From an uncultured Collinsella sp. (GTDB lineage Bacteria > Actinomycetota > Coriobacteriia > Coriobacteriales > Coriobacteriaceae), in contig CAMQJB010000028.1 of assembly GCA_947002045.1 (NCBI GenBank), positions 1 to 26,025 of the forward strand: a stretch of DNA of 26,025 bases, read 5' to 3'. The position numbers were made by a program, and so were the translations under genes. Shown here piece by piece: positions 1-6,347 of this stretch (the first letter of the stretch is position 1; the number at the start of each line of letters is the position of its first letter). The notes beneath the pieces are model-generated. The model did no database searches and was not told the DNA's origin. It worked only from the letters and a program-made list of their open reading frames with translations.

Positions 1-322
1 CATGTGGATGGGCACCAACATCCGTCGTGTCGCCCATACCGTAGAGTTCTTCTTTGTTGGGCTGTTTGCCTCGTCGGCGGCGGTGTGCTTGGATAAGTGC
101 GCGTCGCTCACCCGATTGCGGTGCGTACCCGTCCTGGCCTTTTGCGCCGTTTGCTCCGTCGGCGATCAGGTGCATAAGATTTTTGTTCCCGGCCGTCATT
201 TTGACGTTATCGACTTAGGCTTTGACGCCGCGGGTTACGTTGTCGCCATGCTGTTGGTGCTGCTGGCGGCCGCGCTGGCTCGGCACGCGACCTGTCCCAT
301 TGGCGCCCATGCGAGACGTTAA
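1..322 (+). CDS. VanZ-like membrane protein, 5' end cut off by window
   Basis: The frame is open from the window edge, so the first methionine (base 2) may be internal. The visible 106 residues carry the C-terminal half of a VanZ-type domain: an AHTVEFFFVGLF segment, then DQVHKIFVPGR followed by FDVIDLGFDAAGY, which matches the usual 'E/D-x2-H-Q-x-F-x-P-G-R ... D-x3-N-x2-G' pattern of VanZ-like proteins, then a hydrophobic helix (YVVAMLLVLLAAALA). VanZ-like proteins are small multi-helix membrane proteins; the founder gives low-level teicoplanin resistance, but most family members have no known role. The usual Asn of the last motif is Asp here. The family assignment is fairly secure; any link to antibiotic resistance is not supported. 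Confidence 0.72.
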   Translation, partial: MWMGTNIRRVAHTVEFFFVGLFASSAAVCLDKCASLTRLRCVPVLAFCAVCSVGDQVHKIFVPGRHFDVIDLGFDAAGYVVAMLLVLLAAALARHATCPIGAHARR

Positions 323-444
323 CCTCAAGATGGAAAACCGCGACCGCCTGTACGTCGGCGCTGGCTACAATATCGGCATCGGTCGCAGATGGCCATCGGT
401 GCGCTGTCTGCCAGACACTTGTCTTTTCTAAGAAGGGAATCCCC

Positions 445-804
445 ATGGCAGTGCTGTTTGTTGAATATCCCAAATGCTCGACGTGTAAAAAGGCCAAGGC
501 CTGGTTGGACGAGCATGGGGTTGAGTACGTCGATCGCGATATTGTTACAGACAATCCTTCGGCTGAGGAACTTGCGGCCTGGATTGCGCGTTCGGGGCTG
601 CCGGTGCGTCGCTTCTTTATCTCTTCGGGCATGAAGTATCGAGAGCTTGGCCTGAAGGCACGCCTGGACGCGGGAATGACGGATCAGGAATGTTACGAGC
701 TGTTGGCGACCGACGGCATGCTGGTTAAGCGCCCGCTGCTGGTGGGCGATGACTTTGCGATTCCAGGCTTTAAGGAAGCAGCCTGGACCGAGGTACTACT
801 GTAG
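445..804 (+). CDS. ArsC/Spx-family thioredoxin-fold protein
   Basis: This is a 119-residue protein with the N-terminal redox motif CSTC (Cys11 and Cys14) directly after a short beta strand (VLFVEYPK). It also has the C-terminal LVKRPLLV segment and a GFKEAAW tail. This is the layout of the ArsC/YffB/Spx/MgsR family, and the length (115-120) is normal. Members are either arsenate reductase-like enzymes or RNA-polymerase-binding stress regulators (Spx, MgsR). A CxxC in the active loop fits the Spx/MgsR side better than classical ArsC, which has a single catalytic Cys there. The start at 445 is supported by an AGAAGGGA ribosome-binding site about 7 bases upstream. It is a lone gene, followed by an inverted repeat and a convergent gene. 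Whether it acts as a regulator or a reductase cannot be told from sequence. Confidence 0.85.
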   Translation: MAVLFVEYPKCSTCKKAKAWLDEHGVEYVDRDIVTDNPSAEELAAWIARSGLPVRRFFISSGMKYRELGLKARLDAGMTDQECYELLATDGMLVKRPLLVGDDFAIPGFKEAAWTEVLL

Positions 805-809
805 CAGCT

Positions 810-859
810 GCGGAAAGCGCGTTCCGTTTTGGGCGTAGATTTTGGGTTGCGCTTTCCGC
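810..859. repeat. 11-bp inverted repeat between convergent genes
   Basis: GCGGAAAGCGC (810-820) is the exact reverse complement of 849-859, with a 28-base spacer. It sits just after the stop of the ArsC/Spx-like gene and before the end of the convergent minus-strand gene. It could help end transcription of both, but there is no clear T-run, so terminator function is a guess. Confidence 0.5.
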
Positions 860-876
860 CGGCAGGTTCGCTCCGG

Positions 877-1287
877 TCAGTACTCAAGCTTTGCCCACTT
901 ATGCGGGTCGTAGATCTTTACCTGTTTGTTGGGCTTGCCGCTCCAGTACTCTTCGTCCATAAAGGGCAGGTATGCCTGAATGTTGGAGCAGATGAACGGG
1001 ATTCGCTGTGCTTGCAAACGGTCGCGTTGGCGTTGCTCCAAATGGGTCTCCGAAATCACGACGGGAATACCGGATAGCTCCACGAGGCTTGCCTGAACTC
1101 GCTTGAGGTCGGGTAGCGTCGCGTGCCATGCCATTCGCATCATTAAAAATGAGGCGCCGCGATACGTTGCCTGCATGACTGTGATGGCGGGGCGTAGCGT
1201 GGGATGAATTTTGTGCCGATCTGGCCAAGGGGTGGCAGTTATCTCGAGGCCGAGGGTTTCCCATAGGTAATCAAGCTCTTCATCCAT
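877..1287 (-). CDS. Hypothetical protein, 136 aa
   Basis: The start at 1287 (MDEELDYLWETLGLEI...) is chosen over a longer frame because GAGGCGAC lies 5 bases upstream. I do not recognise a named family with certainty. The segment from about residue 80, VVISETHLEQRQRDRLQAQRIPFICSNIQAYLPFM, resembles a pattern I recall from winged-helix (MarR-like) proteins of gut Firmicutes and Actinobacteria ('...YQRxRLIEKxIPFIVPGxQLYLPFL...'). No helix-turn-helix C-terminal half follows here. So this may be a stand-alone version of that N-terminal domain or a shortened relative. There is no signal peptide or membrane helix. Its nearest neighbour on the minus side is convergent, and upstream lies the divergent tRNA unit. 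The coding call is good; function is unknown. Confidence 0.68.
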   Translation of the reverse strand: MDEELDYLWETLGLEITATPWPDRHKIHPTLRPAITVMQATYRGASFLMMRMAWHATLPDLKRVQASLVELSGIPVVISETHLEQRQRDRLQAQRIPFICSNIQAYLPFMDEEYWSGKPNKQVKIYDPHKWAKLEY

Positions 1288-1478
1288 GTCGCCTCGATGT
1301 CCGCACGATAATTGGCATCCTGATTGTGTCACTATTGACAGCGACCAGAATGCAGCAATCCGTCAACGGTAATTGCGGTGCGCTTGCGGCATTTTGCCAC
1401 TTGCATGCGGTTTGGCTTCACAGGTCCTTCATGGGTCGGGGCAAATTGGCCGATTTTCAAAAAAGTTAAAAATGGGGC

Positions 1479-1507
1479 TTGCGTCACCGTAGAACTTCCC
1501 GTATATT
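1479..1507 (+). promoter_or_regulatory. Probable promoter of the tRNA-Gln/tRNA-Glu unit
   Basis: TTGCGT (1479-1484) and TATATT (1502-1507) are separated by exactly 17 bases, a good sigma-70-type match placed about 45 bases before the first tRNA. The region 1288-1551 otherwise holds no gene I can support. Confidence 0.6.
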
Positions 1508-1551
1508 TCTTTCTTGCGCAAAGGCACAGCCGAGCGCAGCGATGCAGTCAT

Positions 1552-1625
1552 TGGGATGTCGTCTAATGGCAGGACAGCGGATTCTGGTTCCGTCAATGGG
1601 GGTTCGACTCCCTCCATCCCAGCCA
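1552..1625 (+). tRNA. tRNA-Gln (anticodon CTG)
   Basis: A cloverleaf can be folded by eye. Acceptor strands TGGGATG/CATCCCA pair fully, the anticodon stem GCGGA/TCCGT holds the loop TTCTGGT with anticodon CTG, and the T-loop is GGTTCGACTC. The discriminator is G and the CCA end is encoded (1623-1625). U1-A72 is typical of bacterial tRNA-Gln. It is the first gene of a two-tRNA unit with tRNA-Glu, 17 bases apart. Confidence 0.93.
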
Positions 1626-1642
1626 TTGCATTTGCTACATAT

Positions 1643-1716
1643 GGCCCGTTCGTCTAGCGGTTTAGGACGCCGCCCTCTCAAGGCGGAGATCACCAGTTCG
1701 AATCTGGTACGGGCTA
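1643..1716 (+). tRNA. tRNA-Glu (anticodon CTC)
   Basis: Acceptor strands GGCCCGT/ACGGGCT pair with a G-U at the first position. The anticodon stem CCGCC/GGCGG encloses CTCTCAA (anticodon CTC), and the T-arm ACCAG/CTGGT encloses TTCGAAT. The three bases after the discriminator A are CCC, so the CCA tail does not appear to be encoded, unlike in the neighbouring tRNA-Gln. Co-transcription with tRNA-Gln is likely from the close spacing and the terminator that follows. Confidence 0.92.
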
Positions 1717-1730
1717 CCCACAAATGAACG

Positions 1731-1759
1731 CCCGGGTCTCGCAAGAGACCCGGGTTTTG
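1731..1759 (+). terminator. Rho-independent terminator after the tRNA pair
   Basis: A perfect 10-bp stem CCCGGGTCTC/GAGACCCGGG closes a GCAA tetraloop and is followed by TTTT. It lies 15 bases after tRNA-Glu. Confidence 0.9.
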
Positions 1760-1814
1760 TGTATCGACCGTATATACGGCGCCTGCCGTGTTTCGCTCAG
1801 ATCGAGGAGTAGCC

Positions 1815-2732
1815 ATGGATCTGCCCATCAGCTTGCAAGACATCACGTATGCCGAGAACTATCTGGCGCAGGGCGACCTGGCCACGGCGACGCCGCTGTT
1901 GGAGCGTCTGGTGGAGCTCGCCGAGGAGTATATCGACGCTGAGTGCAAGACGGAGGAGAAGCGCCAATACTTTAGCTTCGATAGCAAGTTTGAGCGCTTG
2001 GCCTATCGCCGCGTGGAGAAGGATCCGCGCGAGCTCGTGCAGGTCGAGGTGCCGTTTGACCGCCTGTACTCTGACATGGCGTTTGCCTACATTCGCCAGC
2101 AGGATTATGTGAGCGCTCGTAATGCCCTGATGCAGGCTGTGCGTTGGGACCCCATGAACTGCAACTATCGCTTGGACTTGGCCGAGCTGTTCCGCGCACT
2201 CGAGGACAAACAGGAATGGGCATCGCTCTCGTTCTCGGTGCTGGAGCGTGCGAGCGACGGCAAGTGCGCCGCCCGCGCTTATGCCAACCTCGGCCAGTAT
2301 TTCCTTGAGCCCGAGACCGAGAACGTCTCGGCGGCTGTGGGTTGCGCGCGTCTGGCGCTGCGCTTGGCCCCTGGCAACGCGCATACGACGCGCCTGCTCA
2401 ACAAGATCCATACTGCCTATCCGGATGCCGCCGAGGAGAGCGACGAGCACGTGATGGGCGAGCTGAGCCTGCAAGGCGTGCCGACCTCGCCTTCGGCCGA
2501 GATTGCCATCTGCCTGATCATGTGTGCGACCGATGCTGCAAGCGACGGCGACAAGCAGGAGGCGACGCGCCTGACGGTCCGTGCCCGCGACCTGGTGGGC
2601 GAGGAGGCATGTGCGGCGATCATTAAGCTGGTGCGCGAGAGCGATGCCGAGCTCAATGCCGAGCGCAAGGCAAAGCGCGCAGGCGACGACAAGGGAGCCG
2701 ACGGCATCAAGGAGGTCGGCGATGCCCAGTAA
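1815..2732 (+). CDS. TPR-repeat protein
   Basis: A 305-residue soluble, acidic, Ala/Leu-rich protein made of paired helices. Tetratricopeptide-like repeats are visible around residues 10-40 (YAENYLAQGDLATATPLLERLVELAEEY), 75-110 (FAYIRQQDYVSARNALMQAVRWDPMN) and 150-180 (AYANLGQYFLEPETENVSAAVGCARLALRLAPGN). It ends in a charged Lys/Asp tail. TPR proteins act as protein-binding scaffolds; the partner is unknown. The start at 1815 is picked for the GAGGAG ribosome-binding site 6 bases upstream; an in-frame ATG at 1788 has none. The gene overlaps smpB by 11 bases, so the two are surely translated from one message. That coupling is the only hint of a role, perhaps in translation quality control, and it is weak. 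Confidence 0.85.
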   Translation: MDLPISLQDITYAENYLAQGDLATATPLLERLVELAEEYIDAECKTEEKRQYFSFDSKFERLAYRRVEKDPRELVQVEVPFDRLYSDMAFAYIRQQDYVSARNALMQAVRWDPMNCNYRLDLAELFRALEDKQEWASLSFSVLERASDGKCAARAYANLGQYFLEPETENVSAAVGCARLALRLAPGNAHTTRLLNKIHTAYPDAAEESDEHVMGELSLQGVPTSPSAEIAICLIMCATDAASDGDKQEATRLTVRARDLVGEEACAAIIKLVRESDAELNAERKAKRAGDDKGADGIKEVGDAQ

Positions 2733-3192
2733 GCGCGAGCGCAAGCTCATCTCCAAGAATCGCTCGGCGCATCACGAGTACTTTATCGACGAGACGTTCG
2801 AATGCGGCATTGAACTGAGCGGTACCGAGGTCAAGTCGATTCGCGAGCGCGCCTGTCAGATCACCGACACCTTTGCGCTGATTCGCGGCGGCGAGTGCTG
2901 GCTGGTGGGCCTGCACATTCACCCTTACAGCCACGGTGGCGTGTGGAACCGTGACCCCGATCGCCGTCGCCGTCTGCTGCTGCATCGCAAGGAGATTGAT
3001 TTTCTTGACGGCAAACTGCGCAACCGCGGCTATGCGCTGGTGCCGTTGGAGCTCTACTTTAATACCGACGGCCGCGTAAAGCTGCTGCTGGGCCTGGGCC
3101 GCGGCAAAAAGCTCTACGACAAGCGCGAAGACATGGCCAAGCGCGACGTTCAGCGCGAGATCGATCGTGCGCTTAAGGAGCGCAACCGCTAG
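2722..3192 (+). CDS. smpB: SsrA-binding protein SmpB
   Basis: The 156-residue protein binds tmRNA and brings it to stalled ribosomes for trans-translation. Family hallmarks are clear: NRSAHHEYFIDETFECGIELSGTEVKSIR near the N-terminus, a central LHIHPYSHGG, then the RRRRLLLHRKEID block and the basic GKKLYDKREDMAKRDVQREIDRAL C-terminal helix. Length is typical (about 150-160). GGAGG at 2711-2715 inside the upstream TPR gene sets the start at 2722, and the two frames overlap. The tmRNA gene (ssrA), often nearby in other genomes, was not seen in this window. Confidence 0.97.
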   Translation: MPSKRERKLISKNRSAHHEYFIDETFECGIELSGTEVKSIRERACQITDTFALIRGGECWLVGLHIHPYSHGGVWNRDPDRRRRLLLHRKEIDFLDGKLRNRGYALVPLELYFNTDGRVKLLLGLGRGKKLYDKREDMAKRDVQREIDRALKERNR

Positions 3193-3206
3193 GCACATGA
3201 CTTGCG

Positions 3207-3239
3207 GGGAGGTGGCCTACTGCGATTGTCCCGCCTCCC
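3207..3239 (+). terminator. GC-rich hairpin just after smpB
   Basis: GGGAGGTGG (3207-3215) pairs with CCGCCTCCC (3231-3239), nine pairs including one G-T, with a 15-base loop. Only a weak T-rich stretch (TAACTGTTTT) follows. It may be a first, imperfect terminator ahead of the stronger one at 3264. Confidence 0.35.
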
Positions 3240-3263
3240 TAACTGTTTTGACACATGTGTCTC

Positions 3264-3297
3264 AAAGGCGGCGTCCGTTATGGGCGTCGCCTTTTTT
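3264..3297 (+). terminator. Rho-independent terminator for the TPR-smpB unit
   Basis: AAAGGCGGCG (3264-3273) pairs with CGTCGCCTTT (3285-3294) with one G-T, and the run continues as TTTTTT. A perfect 12-bp palindrome GACACATGTGTC (3250-3261) lies immediately upstream and has no obvious role. Confidence 0.75.
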
Positions 3298-3348
3298 GTG
3301 GGTACATACATCCATGAGGTTCAATCCCGGGTTAGGGGAGTGGTCGTT

Positions 3349-3852
3349 ATGGACAAAACTGCGTTCTTTACGATGCCGAGTGGCCTGTATGTGGTGAGTG
3401 CTGCGGCCGACGGGCTGCGTGCCGGCTGCGTCATCAACACGACGGTGCAGGTGACGTCCATGCCGCCGCGCATCTCGGTTGCCGTGAATAAGGAAAATGT
3501 CACGTCTGGTGTTATCTCGTCTGCCAAGGCCTTTGCGCTGACCGTGATCGATCAGACGGCCGATATGCTCTACATTGGCAACTTTGGATTCCGTACTAGC
3601 AGCGACTATGACAAATTTGCCAAGTACGAGACGCGCGAGACGGCTCTGGGCATGCCCTATGTTCCCGAGCATGCGGCGGCCTTGTTTAGCTGCCGTTTAA
3701 TTGACACTGTTGACGTGGGCACACACCTGCTTTTTATTGGCGAGGTCGAAGATGCCGAGCGTCTGAGTGGCGAGACTCCGTTGACCTATGACTACTACCA
3801 CAAGGTGCTGAAGGGCAAGACGCCGCCCAAGGCCTCTTCGTACCAAGGGTAG
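3349..3852 (+). CDS. Flavin reductase-like (FMN-binding) protein
   Basis: A 167-residue protein of the flavin reductase-like FMN-binding split-barrel family. It begins MDKTAFFTMPSGLYVVSAAADGLRAGCVINTTVQVTSMPPRISVAVNKENVTSGVI, which is the usual FMN-phosphate-binding strand-loop layout (the N-x2-V-Q-V-T-x2-P-P segment). It ends with LTYDYYHKVLKGKTPPKASSY, a tail typical of anaerobe 'flavoredoxin' proteins. The ATG at 3349 is chosen for the GGGGAG site about 8 bases upstream; a longer in-frame extension back to 3202 runs through the terminator of the previous gene and is unlikely. A rubredoxin gene follows 88 bases later. In some anaerobes these two domains are fused as high-molecular-weight rubredoxin, so they probably pass electrons to one another, possibly for O2 or radical detoxification. 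Confidence 0.88.
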   Translation: MDKTAFFTMPSGLYVVSAAADGLRAGCVINTTVQVTSMPPRISVAVNKENVTSGVISSAKAFALTVIDQTADMLYIGNFGFRTSSDYDKFAKYETRETALGMPYVPEHAAALFSCRLIDTVDVGTHLLFIGEVEDAERLSGETPLTYDYYHKVLKGKTPPKASSYQG

Positions 3853-3869
3853 AAATGCTGTAAAACTAC

Positions 3870-3897
3870 TTGCATTATATTATTGAGAATATATACT
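3870..3897 (+). promoter_or_regulatory. Probable promoter of the rubredoxin gene
   Basis: TTGCAT (3870-3875) and TATACT (3892-3897) are separated by 16 bases. The segment 3853-3900 is strikingly A/T-rich against its GC-rich surroundings. It implies that rubredoxin can be made apart from the flavin reductase upstream. Confidence 0.6.
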
Positions 3898-3940
3898 AAT
3901 AAGCAAGTACACCAGCAGTCACGTTCGAGAGGAGAACATC

Positions 3941-4084
3941 ATGGCTGAGGAAAAGAAGACGTACAAGTTCGTGTGCACCGTTTGCGGTTATGAGGTTGAG
4001 GTCGACACGCCCGAGCTGCCCGAGGACTACGTGTGCCCGGTCTGTGGCGTCGGCCCCGATGAGTTTGAGCTCGTCGAGGAGTAG
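3941..4084 (+). CDS. Rubredoxin
   Basis: This very small gene encodes 47 residues and has the two Fe-binding knuckles of rubredoxin: YKFVCTVCGYEVEV (C-x2-C-G-Y) and YVCPVCGVGPDEFELV (C-P-x-C-G-x-G-P-x-x-F). The protein carries one electron on a single Fe(Cys)4 centre. The spacing between knuckles is somewhat shorter than in classical 52-54 residue rubredoxins because the loop with the usual aromatic residues is cut down (VDTPELPEDYV). A strong GAGAGGAGA site lies upstream of the ATG. It is downstream of a flavin reductase with its own likely promoter and is followed by a strong terminator, so the pair probably forms a small electron-transfer unit. Confidence 0.93.
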   Translation: MAEEKKTYKFVCTVCGYEVEVDTPELPEDYVCPVCGVGPDEFELVEE

Positions 4085-4124
4085 CTCGTAGACACACGAC
4101 TTGCAGCAACACATAGCTCTGTCC

Positions 4125-4161
4125 AAGGGTCTCGGTCGGATATTCCGGCCGGGACCCTTTT
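4125..4161 (+). terminator. Strong terminator after rubredoxin
   Basis: A 15-bp stem (4125-4139 with 4145-4159, two G-T pairs) closes an ATATT loop and ends in TTTT. The region 4085-4537 holds no gene: it contains this terminator, a 34-bp inverted repeat and repeat array A. Confidence 0.9.
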
Positions 4162-4245
4162 GATCCCTTGGGGACGGAGGAAAACGGATCACCCGGTGTC
4201 GTCGGTGTGGCGGGTGATCCGTTTTCCTCCGTCCCCAAGGGATCA
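4161..4245. repeat. Perfect 34-bp inverted repeat
   Basis: Bases 4161-4194 are the exact reverse complement of 4212-4245, with a 17-base spacer. The arm begins TGATCCCTTGGGGACGGAGG and goes on through AAAACGG and TGATCC-type sequence to ACCC. The repeat lies directly against the rubredoxin terminator and before array A. It has no T-run of its own. The TTGGGGAC motif in its arm also appears in the gltD terminator. It could be a miniature element or an intergenic palindrome family of this genome. Confidence 0.9.
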
Positions 4246-4293
4246 CGGTTGCTGTTAGCCGATCCTGTCTGTCGTGAGTCCGGCCGACCTTTT

Positions 4294-4510
4294 GTCTCGA
4301 TCTGTAACATCTAGAAGTGGAAATTGGGCCCACTTGTTACATATCAAGACAAACCAAAACCGTCCGGCAGAAGATCTCAATCTGAAACATCTAGCAGTCA
4401 AAACGGGGTCTACGTGTTACAGATTGAGACAAACGGAGCTGTCCCTCGGAATGATCTCGATCTGTAACATCTAGACATCAAAAGCATGTCTATCTGTTAC
4501 AGATCGAGAC
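4294..4510. repeat. Repeat array A: three 57-base palindromic units, 80-base period
   Basis: Units at 4294-4350, 4374-4430 and 4454-4510. Each has a 16-base left arm near GTCTCGATCTGTAACA, a 25-base core and an inverted right arm near TGTTACAGATCGAGAC. Starts are exactly 80 bases apart, leaving two 23-base spacers. All three cores read in the same sense (TCTAG...AAAA...GTCTA). Unit 2 uses CTCAAT/ATTGAG where unit 3 uses CTCGAT/ATCGAG, so pairing is kept. The array lies in the convergent gap between rubredoxin and the Nramp gene. The 23-base spacer after unit 1 differs at only two positions from the last spacer of array B. Confidence 0.95.
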
Positions 4511-4537
4511 CTTTGCCTGGGTGGGCGTCCCGCCCCA

Positions 4538-5794
4538 TTACATCCCTGTCAACAACACGACATCGAGAATCGTCACGATGGCGCCGATCCCTACGAGTAA
4601 CGCGTTGAGCGGGCGCGAGTTGGCGTATTTGCCCATGACGCGGGGCGAACTGGTGAGTCGTATGAGCACAAAGACCGTAATCGGCAGCTGAAGCGACAGC
4701 AGCGCCTGACTCCAAATGAGACCCTCAAAAGGATTCGGGACGACCAGGCACGCCGCCACTGCGCCGACGAAACAGGTCGCCACCCCGATCGAGGAATGTC
4801 GGTCGTGGATGTCGTATTCCTCGTCGAACATGCCCGCGGTGATGGTGCCCGCCGCCATGCCCGCCGTCACACTACTCGATAGTCCCGCAAACAGCAGTGC
4901 CATCGCAAAGATGGTCGAGCTTGCCGGGCCCAGAATGGGGGAGAGTGTAGCCGCTGCGACGGCGAGGTCGTCAACGACAATGCCGTGCGCAAAGAAGGTC
5001 GTTGCGGCCAGGATGACCATGGCCGAGTTGATTGCCCAGCCCACGCCCATCGAAAAGAGCGTGTCGAAGAGTTCGTAGCGCAGGCGTTCTACGATAACCC
5101 GCTCGCCTTGGCCTTCGAAGTGCATGGATTGGATGACCTCGGAGTGTAGGAAGAGGTTGTGGGGCATAACGACCGCGCCTAGGACACTTACGATAATCGC
5201 GGCCGAGCCGGTGGGCATACTGGGTGTGATCCAGCTTGTGGCGGCTTGCGGCCAGTTGACCTTGACTAGTGCAAGCTCGGCCAAAAACGAGAGTCCTACC
5301 ACGCCTACGAAGGCGATGATCCAGCGCTCGGCGCGTTTGTAGGAGCTTGTCATGAGCATGGCAATCGATACCGCCGCTACGATGATGCAGCCGGCGCGTA
5401 CGGGCAGGCCAAAGAGCATTTGAAGCGCGATCGCACCGCCCAGGACTTCGGCCATGGCGGTGGCGACCGTGGCTAGATACGCGCTGCCGAGTATCGCGCG
5501 CCCGACGAGGCGGGGCAGGTGGCGCGTCGTGGCCTCGGCAAGGCACATGCCCGTGGCGATGCCCAAGTGCGCCGCGTTGTGCTGCAGCACGATGAGCATA
5601 ATCGTGGACAGCGTGACGATCCACAGCAGCGCGTAGCCAAACTGCGAGCCGGCGGCCATATTGGAGGCCCAATTGCCCGGGTCGATAAAGCCAACGGTCA
5701 CGAGCAGTCCGGGGCCGATATGCCGTGCGATGTCGAGTCCGCCGTGGCCACCGGTGCGTCGGGAGCCAAAGTGATGTTTGAGATGGTTGAGCAT
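4538..5794 (-). CDS. mntH: Nramp-family Mn2+/Fe2+ transporter (MntH-like)
   Basis: A 418-residue polytopic membrane protein with about 11 hydrophobic helices. The first helix carries GFIDPGNWASN (Asp38, Asn41) and the sixth carries AVVMPHNLFLHS (Met210, His212). These are the metal-binding DPGN and A-x2-MPH motifs of proton-coupled Nramp carriers that select Mn2+ and Fe2+; Mg-type relatives lack this Met. The start at 5794 (MLNHLKHHFG) is set by AGGAG six bases upstream; a longer in-frame start at 5830 has no such site. Unusually, repeat arrays A and B lie on both sides of this single gene. A probable promoter is seen at 5831-5859. The Mn2+/Fe2+ preference is inferred from the motifs. Confidence 0.93.
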   Translation of the reverse strand: MLNHLKHHFGSRRTGGHGGLDIARHIGPGLLVTVGFIDPGNWASNMAAGSQFGYALLWIVTLSTIMLIVLQHNAAHLGIATGMCLAEATTRHLPRLVGRAILGSAYLATVATAMAEVLGGAIALQMLFGLPVRAGCIIVAAVSIAMLMTSSYKRAERWIIAFVGVVGLSFLAELALVKVNWPQAATSWITPSMPTGSAAIIVSVLGAVVMPHNLFLHSEVIQSMHFEGQGERVIVERLRYELFDTLFSMGVGWAINSAMVILAATTFFAHGIVVDDLAVAAATLSPILGPASSTIFAMALLFAGLSSSVTAGMAAGTITAGMFDEEYDIHDRHSSIGVATCFVGAVAACLVVPNPFEGLIWSQALLSLQLPITVFVLIRLTSSPRVMGKYANSRPLNALLVGIGAIVTILDVVLLTGM

Positions 5795-5830
5795 GGTGCG
5801 CTCCTGCGTGCCGTTTGTTTGACTCCGCAA

Positions 5831-5859
5831 AGGATACCCGTTTTAGGCCAAACAGTTAA
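5831..5859 (-). promoter_or_regulatory. Candidate promoter of the Nramp gene
   Basis: Read on the minus strand, TTAACT (5854-5859) and TATCCT (5831-5836) are 17 bases apart, placing a start about 30 bases before the start codon. A near-dyad TTTAGGCCAAA (5842-5852) lies in the spacer, and GTTAACCAGGACTAAC (5855-5870), a partial dyad, overlaps the -35. These could bind a DtxR/MntR-type metal repressor, but neither is a good consensus match. Confidence 0.35.
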
Positions 5860-5916
5860 CCAGGACTAACAAAATAGCTGTATTTGAATGGAATGGTGAA
5901 AGGGGATTGCCGAAAT

Positions 5917-6133
5917 GTCTTGATCTGTAACAACTAGGGATGGAAATTGGACCTAGGTGTTACAGATCGAGACAGGAAGAAATGGTCCTATGGAATATCT
6001 CGATCTGTAACAGCTGACCGCCAAAACCGACCCTTCGTGTTACAGATCGAGACAAACCAAAACCGTCCTGCAGAAAATCTCAATCTGTAACATCTAGGCG
6101 CCAAAATCGGCTCCTCCTGTTACAGATTGAGAT
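5917..6133. repeat. Repeat array B: three 57-base palindromic units, 80-base period
   Basis: Units at 5917-5973, 5997-6053 and 6077-6133, with starts exactly 80 bases apart and two 23-base spacers. The arms and core sense match array A. Unit 3 has CTCAAT paired to ATTGAG, unit 2 CTCGAT to ATCGAG, and unit 1 CTTGAT to ATCGAG (a T-G wobble). It lies in the divergent gap between the Nramp gene and gltB, upstream of both. The spacer 6054-6076 is nearly the same as the first spacer of array A (21 of 23 bases), so the two arrays share recent ancestry beyond the arms. Confidence 0.95.
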
Positions 6134-6149
6134 GTTAGATGCAGTGAGC

Positions 6150-6248
6150 TTACAGACCGCCCGGCACGCGGAGCGTGGCGTTGTCGATGGGCTCAATCGA
6201 CACCTCGGGCGCGTGCTCCACCTGCGGCACCCACTCGTAGGGCGCGCG
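6150..6248 (-). pseudogene. Probable 3' remnant of a lost gene
   Basis: On the minus strand, 32 sense codons (RAPYEWVPQVEHAPEV then SIEPIDNATLRVPGGL) end in TAA at 6150-6152, just before array B. Codon use (CGC, GCG, GTG, GAG, GCC, GGC) is that of the surrounding genes. An in-frame TAA sits directly upstream (6249-6251), preceded by a short stretch ARFETIA, and there is no start codon or ribosome-binding site. It looks like the tail of a decayed or truncated protein gene. I cannot name the family. It could be chance coding-like sequence, so confidence is moderate. Confidence 0.4.
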
Positions 6249-6347
6249 TTACGCGATTGTTTCGAAACGGGCGGGAAACACAACGGGTCGGCGATGCTCC
6301 TAGTATGCCTATTCAACTGACTGTCTAATATCTAGGGGAGGATCGCG

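Noticed and set aside
1..322. Teicoplanin-resistance gene
   Set aside because: Only the VanZ-like fold is supported; no other van genes are present, and most relatives have no link to resistance.
1797..2756. A 319-codon minus-strand frame over the TPR gene
   Set aside because: It is antisense to a convincing TPR protein and has no recognisable domain or ribosome site.
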